26,032 nt of DNA. It comes from UBA1372 sp964496075 (GTDB lineage: Bacteria > Patescibacteriota > Microgenomatia > UBA12405). A program made the position numbers and the translations under genes. Every line of letters begins with the position of its first letter. The first letter of the stretch is position 1. The stretch lies in the NCBI GenBank assembly GCA_964496075.1, contig CAZBXB010000007.1, positions 1 through 26,032 of the forward strand. The letters run 5' to 3'. The notes beneath the pieces are model-generated. The model was not told where the DNA came from. It searched no databases and was given only the letters and a program-made list of their open reading frames with translations. Below are positions 1 through 5,969 of the stretch, one piece after another.

Positions 1-35
1 TAACTTGGTATGGAGTTTATAGGAGTGGTAATTAG
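1..35 (+). CDS. C-terminal end of a dockerin-like protein (partial)
   Basis: In the frame starting at base 3 the window opens with TWYGVYRSGN followed by a TAG stop at 33-35. The preceding codon ends in TA, compatible with Leu. This tail resembles the WYGxYR endings of the dockerin-like repeats seen elsewhere in this window (LLGWYGDYK and LLVWYREYR in the protein at 21167-22144; LIYWYGKYRD at 714-806). I infer that a secreted dockerin-type protein ends here. Only eleven residues are visible, so the assignment rests on that similarity alone. Confidence 0.4.
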   Translation, partial: TWYGVYRSGN

Positions 36-72
36 TAAATAAAAATGGTGGTTTTCGGTTTTATTTAGTGTA

Positions 73-101
73 TTGACTGTGGATGTACACAGTGATAAAA
101 T
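73..101 (+). promoter_or_regulatory. Promoter with embedded palindrome for the toxin-antitoxin pair
   Basis: TTGACT (73-78) and TAAAAT (96-101) are separated by 17 bp, a near-consensus sigma70-type promoter. A perfect inverted repeat ACTGTG-N6-CACAGT (76-93) lies across the -35 box and spacer. This is where a ribbon-helix-helix antitoxin would be expected to repress its own operon. The GTG start of the toxin is 7 nt after the -10 box, so the transcript probably has no leader. Confidence 0.7.
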
Positions 102-108
102 ATAAACA

Positions 109-393
109 GTGAAGTTGAATATAGAGTTTAGCGAAGAAAAAAATTTGTTACTTCAACAAACCAGAGGTGTCAGCTTTCAAGAAGTAATTGACGCCATTAA
201 AAATAACAGAGTCTTAGATGACTTAAAACACAAAAATAGAAAAAAATATCCAAAACAAAGAATCTTAATAATTAAAATTAAAAATTATATTTATGCCGTA
301 CCTTATGTAATTGATAAAAGAAAAAAAATAATTTTTCTAAAAACAGTCTATCCGAGTAAAATATTAACAAATAAATATTTAAAGAGGAAATAA
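109..393 (+). CDS. BrnT-like toxin of a type II toxin-antitoxin module
   Basis: This is a 94-residue basic protein that starts with GTG. It opens with an EFSEEKNxLLxxxRGVSFxEV segment and continues with a beta-strand-rich core (KYPKQRILIIKIKNYIYAVPYV) and a terminal VYPSxxLTxKY motif. That pattern is typical of BrnT-type toxins in the RelE superfamily, which act as ribonucleases. The next gene, an RHH antitoxin, starts 3 bp after the stop. This toxin-first order is usual for brnT-brnA pairs. There is no Shine-Dalgarno sequence, and the promoter -10 box is 7 nt upstream of GTG, suggesting a leaderless mRNA. Coding-strand composition is A-rich and G-poor compared with ftsH next door, which fits an acquired module. 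The family call is from memory of the pattern, without a profile search. Confidence 0.65.
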   Translation: MKLNIEFSEEKNLLLQQTRGVSFQEVIDAIKNNRVLDDLKHKNRKKYPKQRILIIKIKNYIYAVPYVIDKRKKIIFLKTVYPSKILTNKYLKRK

Positions 394-396
394 ACA

Positions 397-687
397 ATGA
401 ACAAAACTAATCTAAAATTAAATAAACAAGAAAAAAGAATTGAAGAAGCCTTGGAAAGAGAAGAATTTGTCAGCACTTCTGATCTAAGCTACACCAAAAG
501 GCTTTTTAAAGAAGCAGTAAAAAACTATGAACAATTGCAAAAAACAAAAAGAATAACGATTCGAGTTAATCAGGGAGATTTGATCAAAGTAAAAGCCAAA
601 GCGAAAAGAAGCAATGTTCCATATCAAACATTGTTAAACGCTTTAATCCGTCAATTTGCAGAGGGCAGAACTTCATTGCGGTTTTAA
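397..687 (+). CDS. BrnA/CopG-family ribbon-helix-helix antitoxin
   Basis: This is a 96-residue protein. The N-terminal half is charged and helical and probably wraps the toxin. The C-terminal part has the RHH DNA-binding pattern KRITIRVNQGDLIKVKAKAK followed by SNVPYQTLLNALIRQFAEGR (about residues 52-90). That fits the COG5304-type antitoxins that accompany BrnT-like toxins. The start is fixed by a Shine-Dalgarno sequence AGAGGA (383-388) 8 nt before ATG, and the gap to the toxin stop is 3 bp, so the two are co-translated. By family precedent it neutralises the toxin and, with it, represses the promoter at 73-101, whose palindrome is a suitable operator. Confidence 0.75.
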   Translation: MNKTNLKLNKQEKRIEEALEREEFVSTSDLSYTKRLFKEAVKNYEQLQKTKRITIRVNQGDLIKVKAKAKRSNVPYQTLLNALIRQFAEGRTSLRF

Positions 688-713
688 TTTTTTTATTTGT
701 CTTTACAAGTTGA

Positions 714-806
714 AGTGGAAGCAATGATCAAGGAGCAAATTTTGACTGCGAAGGTGGAGTGAATATTGCAGACTTGATTTATTGGTATGGGAAATATAGG
801 GACTGA
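714..806 (+). pseudogene. Relic dockerin repeat
   Basis: Between the antitoxin and ftsH, one frame reads SGSNDQGANFDCEGGVNIAD then LIYWYGKYRD and a TGA stop (804-806). This matches the second calcium-binding repeat and tail of the dockerin-like protein at 21167-22144 (SDFDCSGEVDISDLLVWYREYR). An in-frame TGA at 711-713 and the lack of any start codon or upstream coding sequence show that it is a remnant. It probably comes from the same gene family as the protein ending at position 35, on the other side of the toxin-antitoxin pair. Confidence 0.55.
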
Positions 807-818
807 GCTTGTGTTGGA

Positions 819-827
819 TGGTAGAAT
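819..827 (+). promoter_or_regulatory. Extended -10 promoter of ftsH
   Basis: TG-G-TAGAAT (819-827) ends 7 nt before the ftsH ATG. No good -35 box and no Shine-Dalgarno sequence are visible. The spacing puts the transcription start at or within a base or two of the A of ATG. Confidence 0.5.
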
Positions 828-834
828 ATAAGCT

Positions 835-3800
835 ATGAAGATAATAGAGATGTTTAAAGGCAAGAAGGTAAAACAGGGCAAAGGTAAAATACCGAAAGAG
901 ATATTGGATAAGTTGCCGGCTGGTGCAAAGGTAAAGCAAATAATAATTGGGCCAAAGTTTGTGATGAAATTAGTCATATATCTTTTGGTTGGATATTTGA
1001 TATTGTCGACAGTGGTATCGTCGCTTTTGCCGGAAGATATGCAGATTGGTATAAGTGAGGCAGTCGATGTTATTAAGAAAAATGAAGTAGAAGAGGTGGT
1101 GGTAATAGACAATCAACTTTTTTTAACTTTGAAGGAAAACGGAAAGGTGTTGATAGCTTCAAAAGAAGGAGACAGCTCATTTGTAGAAATTTTGCAAAAC
1201 GAGGGAGTAGATCTGGGTAGCCTTAATGTAAGAATAGAAAATAGACAAGGCATGAAACTGTTTGGAGACATTCTTAACATATTTTTGATGGTGGGATTGC
1301 CAATATTGGTATTATTGTGGTTTATGAAGAAAAGTGGGGGAATGGGAGGGGGTGGGGGTATGTTTGGCTTTGGTAAATCAAATGCAAAACTGTTTGTGAA
1401 GGGTAAGCTAGATTTAACTTTTAAGGATGTGGCGGGAGTCAAGGAGGCCAAAGATGATTTGCAGGAAGTAGTTGATTTTTTGAAAAATCCGAAAAAATAT
1501 CAGAAGATGGGGGCTAGGACTCCAAAAGGAGTACTTTTGGTAGGACCATCTGGAGTGGGAAAGACGCTTTTGGCCAAAGCGGTGGCAGGAGAAGCAAATG
1601 TATCTTTCTTTTCAATGGCAGGATCGGAGTTTATGGAAATGTTAGTAGGTGTCGGGGCTTCAGTTACAGGAGATACACCAGTATTGGTTAGAAAGAATAA
1701 TAAAGTGAGATTGGTAGCGATTGAGCAGATAGTTGATGAATACTATAAGAAAGGGGAAGGAGAGATGACTAAAAAGGTTGAAGGTTTGGAGACTTTAGGT
1801 TTTGATAAAGCAACTAACAAATTTTGGGGATCTAAATCAAAAAACAGCAGGAAAGCAGTTTTCGGAAATAGTAACTGGAAGAAAGTATCAAGGGTGTATA
1901 GACACAGAGCTAATAATATCTATGAAATTGAGTATTTGGGTGGTAAGTTGAGAACAACCGGAGACCATAGCGTATTTATAAGAAGTCGTGGATGGATAGA
2001 AGCTAAAAGAGCTGATGAATTAAAACCAGGTGACATTTTGGTCAACCTACCAATGAAAACCAGACATTGGGATTATGAATTGAAAAAGACAATCCACACA
2101 ATAAAAGCCCATGTATTTGAAAAACAAGAGAAAGAACTGTTGGATGTATGGCAAGATGATAGGAAAGAATGGGAGAAATATGATTATGTAATGAAAAACG
2201 AATTTGGCTTGAGTCAAAAAAATTTAGCTTTGGAAGTAGGAGTATGCCAAATGACAGTTAGTAATTGGCAAAGAGAAATTCATGTTCCAATGGCGGTATC
2301 AAAAAAATTAGTAAAGCTTGATTTACCAAACAGTGTCGAAGTAAGTAAAGATTTAATGTGGCTATTTGGAATATATACAGCTGAAGGTAGAGGGACGAAT
2401 AGTTTAGAATTTACGTTTGGTATAGATGAAAAAGACTTGGTTGTAAAAACGGCAAAGTTGATGGATAGAGTGTTTGGTTTAGATAAACCAACTATTAGGG
2501 AGACGAAAACTAACAGTGTTAAGGTAATTTATTATTCAGCTCACTTGGGAAGATTTTTTGCTAAATATTGTGGGAATGGTAGCCATAATAAAAAAGTACC
2601 GGAATTTATTTGGAATTTGCCAAGTGATTATTTTTTACCATACTTAAGGGGATGGGTAGATGGAGATGGTTATGTTTATAAAACAGGTAAATTGACCGGT
2701 GTATCGGTGAGCCAAAGACTAATAAGGGAATTGGCTTGGTTATGTAGCATGCATGGGATTAAAGTAGGAACGAGAAAAGAACTGGTAAAAGGAGGGAGAA
2801 TTATTAGTAATAAACCTTTGCCTGATAGCTTGGTATGGAAATTAATAATAGGTAAAACAGCCAATCCTTTTTTAAAAAAGCATAAATATCCGAATCAATT
2901 TAAGAAATGTTATGTAAAGAAGATAGTTAAGAAAAAATATGATGATTATGTCTATGATTTGTGTGGAGTAGATAATGAGGCGTTTTTCGGAGGGGAGAAA
3001 CCGATGTTGCTACATAATTCAAGAGTCCGTGATTTATTTTCAACGGCCAAAAAAGCCGGCAAGGCGATTATTTTTATTGATGAGATTGATGCCATTGGCA
3101 GAATGAGGGGTGGACTGGGTGGTCAGAGTCATGGAGAAAGGGAACAAACCTTAAATCAAATATTGGTAGAAATGGATGGATTTGAAGCTAATACGACAGT
3201 AATTGTGTTGGCGGCAACAAATAGAGGCGATCTACTGGATCCGGCTTTACTTAGACCGGGCAGGTTTGATAGAAGAGTCGTGTTGGAAATGCCGGATATT
3301 GCCGATAGAAAAGATATATTGGCCATACATGCTAAAGGTAAACCATTTGGAAAGGATGTTAATTGGGATAGAGTAGCTGAGTCAACAGTTGGTTTTTCTG
3401 GAGCGGATCTGGAAAACATGCTTAATGAGGCAGCTATAAAGGCAGCCAGGGAAAATAAGACAGAGATAGACAGAAGTGATATTGAAGAAGCGTCTCTGAA
3501 GGTAAAAATGGGCTCAGAGAAGAGAAGAGTCCAGACTGATGAAGATAAGAAAATGACGGCTTATCATGAAGCCGGACATGCAATAGTAAATTTTGCAGAA
3601 AAACTTGATCCGGTAGATAGAATTTCAATAGTGTCCCGAGGCATGGCTTTGGGCTTTACTTTGATACCACCCAGCAAAGACAGGATACATGAAACTAAGA
3701 GTAATTTGATTAAACAAATGGCCATGGCAATGGGAGGAAGGGCGGCTGAGGAGATAGTATTTGGTGACATGACAACGGGGGCATCGTCGGACATACAACA

Positions 3801-4098
3801 AGCAAGCAAAATTGCCAGAGAGATGGTAACTAGTTGGGGGATGAGTAAGTTAGGGCCGGTTAACTTGGGATCACAAATAACGGGAGGAGAGTATGGAAAC
3901 AGTTATTTGGAGCCATCGCAAGTATCTGATGGAATGAAGGCTGAAGTAGATGCTGAAATACAAAGGTTTGTAGATGAGGCACATAAAGAAGCTATTAATG
4001 TACTAAAAAAGAATAGAAAGAGAATGGATGAAATTGTAAAAGTATTGGTAAAGCAGGAAACTTTGGGAAGAGAGGAGTTTGAAAAATTGATGCGGTAA
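835..4098 (+). CDS. ftsH: ATP-dependent zinc metalloprotease FtsH, intein-containing precursor
   Basis: The 1087-residue precursor loses a 453-residue intein (residues 276-728) to give a 634-residue FtsH, a normal family length. FtsH is a membrane-anchored hexameric AAA+ protease that degrades unneeded or damaged membrane and regulatory proteins. Visible features are a first membrane helix (about residues 42-65), an extracytoplasmic domain, a second helix (about 142-165), a glycine-rich linker, Walker A GPSGVGKT (237-244) and Walker B IIFIDEID (745-752). The SRH region includes LRPGRFDRR, the zinc motif is HEAGH (911-915), and a downstream ASSDI supplies the third ligand. Most FtsH proteins have GPPGTGKT at Walker A, so P-to-S and T-to-V are differences. 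Joining the exteins restores GVGASRVRDLF, the conserved family sequence. The start follows an extended -10 box without a Shine-Dalgarno sequence. The gene converges on the minus-strand gene ending at 4121. Confidence 0.95.
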   Translation: MKIIEMFKGKKVKQGKGKIPKEILDKLPAGAKVKQIIIGPKFVMKLVIYLLVGYLILSTVVSSLLPEDMQIGISEAVDVIKKNEVEEVVVIDNQLFLTLKENGKVLIASKEGDSSFVEILQNEGVDLGSLNVRIENRQGMKLFGDILNIFLMVGLPILVLLWFMKKSGGMGGGGGMFGFGKSNAKLFVKGKLDLTFKDVAGVKEAKDDLQEVVDFLKNPKKYQKMGARTPKGVLLVGPSGVGKTLLAKAVAGEANVSFFSMAGSEFMEMLVGVGASVTGDTPVLVRKNNKVRLVAIEQIVDEYYKKGEGEMTKKVEGLETLGFDKATNKFWGSKSKNSRKAVFGNSNWKKVSRVYRHRANNIYEIEYLGGKLRTTGDHSVFIRSRGWIEAKRADELKPGDILVNLPMKTRHWDYELKKTIHTIKAHVFEKQEKELLDVWQDDRKEWEKYDYVMKNEFGLSQKNLALEVGVCQMTVSNWQREIHVPMAVSKKLVKLDLPNSVEVSKDLMWLFGIYTAEGRGTNSLEFTFGIDEKDLVVKTAKLMDRVFGLDKPTIRETKTNSVKVIYYSAHLGRFFAKYCGNGSHNKKVPEFIWNLPSDYFLPYLRGWVDGDGYVYKTGKLTGVSVSQRLIRELAWLCSMHGIKVGTRKELVKGGRIISNKPLPDSLVWKLIIGKTANPFLKKHKYPNQFKKCYVKKIVKKKYDDYVYDLCGVDNEAFFGGEKPMLLHNSRVRDLFSTAKKAGKAIIFIDEIDAIGRMRGGLGGQSHGEREQTLNQILVEMDGFEANTTVIVLAATNRGDLLDPALLRPGRFDRRVVLEMPDIADRKDILAIHAKGKPFGKDVNWDRVAESTVGFSGADLENMLNEAAIKAARENKTEIDRSDIEEASLKVKMGSEKRRVQTDEDKKMTAYHEAGHAIVNFAEKLDPVDRISIVSRGMALGFTLIPPSKDRIHETKSNLIKQMAMAMGGRAAEEIVFGDMTTGASSDIQQASKIAREMVTSWGMSKLGPVNLGSQITGGEYGNSYLEPSQVSDGMKAEVDAEIQRFVDEAHKEAINVLKKNRKRMDEIVKVLVKQETLGREEFEKLMR
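1660..3018 (+). mobile_element. LAGLIDADG homing-endonuclease intein in FtsH
   Basis: The insert begins with Ser1 in SVTGDTPVLV (block A) and ends with MLLHN (block G), followed by extein Ser, so all nucleophile positions needed for splicing are present. Block B shows the TxxH pattern as TGDH (residues 375-378), inside a typical GGKLRTTGDHSVFI context. The two LAGLIDADG motifs are degenerate: LFGIYTAEG (510-518) and LRGWVDGDG (604-612). Each keeps an acidic residue, so the endonuclease may still be active. Block F is YDYVYDLCGVDNEAFFGG. Between the splicing and endonuclease parts (about 455-485) is a helix-turn-helix-like segment (GLSQKNLALEVGVCQMTVSN), perhaps an extra DNA-binding module. 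The reading frame is intact, and codon use resembles that of the host gene. Confidence 0.93.
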
Positions 4099-4120
4099 AA
4101 CATCGGAGTATATGCGGAGA

Positions 4121-5815
4121 TTATAGAGATTCTTCGAGATTGATAATACGCTGAAGAATGGCCAAGGAAGATAAATACACAGGTTCGACACCTTTGAGAT
4201 TTAAACCCAGGTGGCCAAGGTTTTTGGTTTGAGAGTAGGGTGTATCACTAGTGTAATCAATAATACCGATGTCAAATGGAGCATTGTTTAAATCAACAAT
4301 AGTGTCGTGAGGGACACGACTGTCGTAAGTGGCTTCAGTAATAGCGCCAAGATAAGGACCTGATTCCATTTCGATGACAGTTAAATCGTTTTGAGAGTAT
4401 TTGTCGATTAAATCCTGATTTTCAAGATAGGTGCCCAAGACAGAAACAGCTTTTTGCTCGGTTAATATAGAGCCATTTTGGCTGGTATAAGGGAAGAACT
4501 TATTAAAGCAATTGGTAAACATATAGGAATTTTGAGTGTGTTCGTCAAAAACGAGGCGGGGGATTTGAATATCGCCAACTTGACTATTAAGAGCGGCGGC
4601 TTTGCCGGTGATGTAAACACCCTTGACTTGAATGGTGTTACTTAAGACTTCTTCAAGAATATGAAAGGCGGAAAAGCCAATAGGATAGTCAATATTAAAG
4701 ATTAGTGCATTACTTTTGGATAGTTTTTTGGGTTTCTTTAGGCGGAGGCGGGAATCTAGGTACTTAGACTTAAGGATGTTTTTGAGGGGGAAAATCTGAG
4801 TATTGATATTTAGGTAATGGGCGGATGGGATATTGATAAATGAGTTAGTTTTTTCGAGCTGGCGTTTGCCTGTCTGATGTTTTTTACTATTTAAGTATTG
4901 ATAAGCATAGTAGAGAAAATCAGATTCGTTTTGAAAAGATTCTTTGGATTGGATTTGTTGCCAGGTAAGATAAACGTCGGGGTGGTTGAGCTTAAGATGG
5001 GACAAAATGTCCTTTTTTATTTTGACAGGATAGCCATTAATTAGATTGCTTAAACTATGGGTGTTGCTACTGACAAAATAGATGGATTGGCGGGACATAT
5101 GAAGACGATCTTTTTTGGCGATAGTAGGGCTGGTGTCGGTAAAAATAGAAATGTTTTTCCACCACCTTTGGGTGGTTTTGATGTAGTCGATCCAAGAGCC
5201 GGCCAAAAGTTGGAGGCGAAGGTTCTTTTTGACCAGCCTAATTTTTTGGAGGCGTTTTGGCCAGTTTTCTCCTAGGGCTTGTTGAAGCTTGAAGCAGTCA
5301 GTCTTATTAATATCCAGTTTTTGACAAAGAAGGTCGATGTCGGAAAAAGCTTTAATTAAGCTTTGACTGGTCTTAAAGTTTTCCTTTAACTTCTGGTGTA
5401 ATTTGTTCCATTCGATTTGGAAAGAGATAAGCAGGTTAACAAGATCGTCGATACCGGAAACACTACCGATAAAGGCGGCCAAAGTATGAGTGGCTTGGTT
5501 GAAATGAAGGGTACGGCGACGGGCAACGGTGCTAAGTTGAGGCCAGGAGGTGACATCTTTAAAGCCGGCTTTGGTAAAAACCTGGGGGGTTTGGCCGGCT
5601 AAAACCAGTTTGGTGGAATCAATTTGAAGAGGGAGCCGTAAAAGGGCGTAGGTAAGGGCGGAAACATCGAGCTTGGTAGAGTCAGATAAGGGATGAAGGA
5701 TGGGGTGCATGAGCTGGAAGGAGTTGACTAGAGAGTTAATAGAAACAAGACTGGCGCCTTTGAGAGCTGATCTATAAGTGCGGACATGGAGTTCGATAGA
5801 TTCGATAGAAGACAT
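4121..5815 (-). CDS. Protein with C-terminal nucleoside-phosphorylase-like domain
   Basis: I do not recognise the full protein (564 residues from ATG at 5815). The N-terminal 340 residues are mostly helical and have no familiar motif. The C-terminal part recalls the PNP/UDP-phosphorylase superfamily. GVYITGKAAALNSQVGDIQIP resembles the glycine-rich phosphate-site strand ending in GDIVIP of nucleoside phosphorylases. LTVIEMESGPYLGAI resembles their EMEAA ribose-binding motif. A late YTSDTPY could supply the active-site Asp. It could hydrolyse or phosphorolyse a nucleoside-like substrate, or be a non-catalytic relative. An upstream in-frame TTG at 5830 would add five residues but lies in the AT repeat, so ATG is preferred. 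The stop is 22 bp from the ftsH stop and no terminator is evident between them. Confidence 0.6.
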   Translation of the reverse strand: MSSIESIELHVRTYRSALKGASLVSINSLVNSFQLMHPILHPLSDSTKLDVSALTYALLRLPLQIDSTKLVLAGQTPQVFTKAGFKDVTSWPQLSTVARRRTLHFNQATHTLAAFIGSVSGIDDLVNLLISFQIEWNKLHQKLKENFKTSQSLIKAFSDIDLLCQKLDINKTDCFKLQQALGENWPKRLQKIRLVKKNLRLQLLAGSWIDYIKTTQRWWKNISIFTDTSPTIAKKDRLHMSRQSIYFVSSNTHSLSNLINGYPVKIKKDILSHLKLNHPDVYLTWQQIQSKESFQNESDFLYYAYQYLNSKKHQTGKRQLEKTNSFINIPSAHYLNINTQIFPLKNILKSKYLDSRLRLKKPKKLSKSNALIFNIDYPIGFSAFHILEEVLSNTIQVKGVYITGKAAALNSQVGDIQIPRLVFDEHTQNSYMFTNCFNKFFPYTSQNGSILTEQKAVSVLGTYLENQDLIDKYSQNDLTVIEMESGPYLGAITEATYDSRVPHDTIVDLNNAPFDIGIIDYTSDTPYSQTKNLGHLGLNLKGVEPVYLSSLAILQRIINLEESL

Positions 5816-5820
5816 AGGAT

Positions 5821-5869
5821 TAATTTTCAATTAACAATTTTCAATTTTCAAATCACGATTTGAAATTTT
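5821..5869. repeat. Period-7 AT-rich repeat with hairpin
   Basis: Seven consecutive heptads run in register here: TAATTTT, CAATTAA, CAATTTT twice, CAAATCA, CGATTTG and AAATTTT. The fourth to sixth form a 9-bp perfect inverted repeat with a 2-nt centre (5846-5865). The tract occupies the divergent intergenic region between the phosphorylase-like gene and the 789-residue gene. The same kind of repeat occurs at 14493, 16879, 23918 and 24160. Confidence 0.75.
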
Positions 5870-5952
5870 AATTTATTTAACACCTGTTTAAGTGTAGCAA
5901 GTTTATGGGGTTTGGAAAATCATGTTAACTATAGGATGTTTTAGGGTTTATT

Positions 5953-5961
5953 TGATATAAT
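5953..5961 (+). promoter_or_regulatory. Extended -10 promoter
   Basis: TG-A-TATAAT is a perfect extended -10 element ending 8 nt before the ATG at 5970. No -35 box is clear. The spacing predicts a leaderless transcript. Confidence 0.65.
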
Positions 5962-5969
5962 TTGGGCAT

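Noticed and set aside
693..1451. Minus-strand ORFs opposite the start of ftsH (139, 78 and 112 codons)
   Set aside because: They are antisense to a certain gene, have low-complexity translations (Ile/Ser/Phe/Pro-rich) and no start signals.
1660..3018. FtsH insertion as a frameshifted or unrelated domain insertion
   Set aside because: All intein blocks are present and precise removal restores the conserved FtsH sequence.
4099..4120. Bidirectional terminator between ftsH and the convergent gene
   Set aside because: The 22-bp gap has no stable stem or T-run.
5816..5830. TTG start five codons upstream for the phosphorylase-like gene
   Set aside because: It lies in the AT-rich heptad repeat with no start signal. 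The ATG at 5815 is simpler, though neither start has a clear promoter or Shine-Dalgarno sequence.
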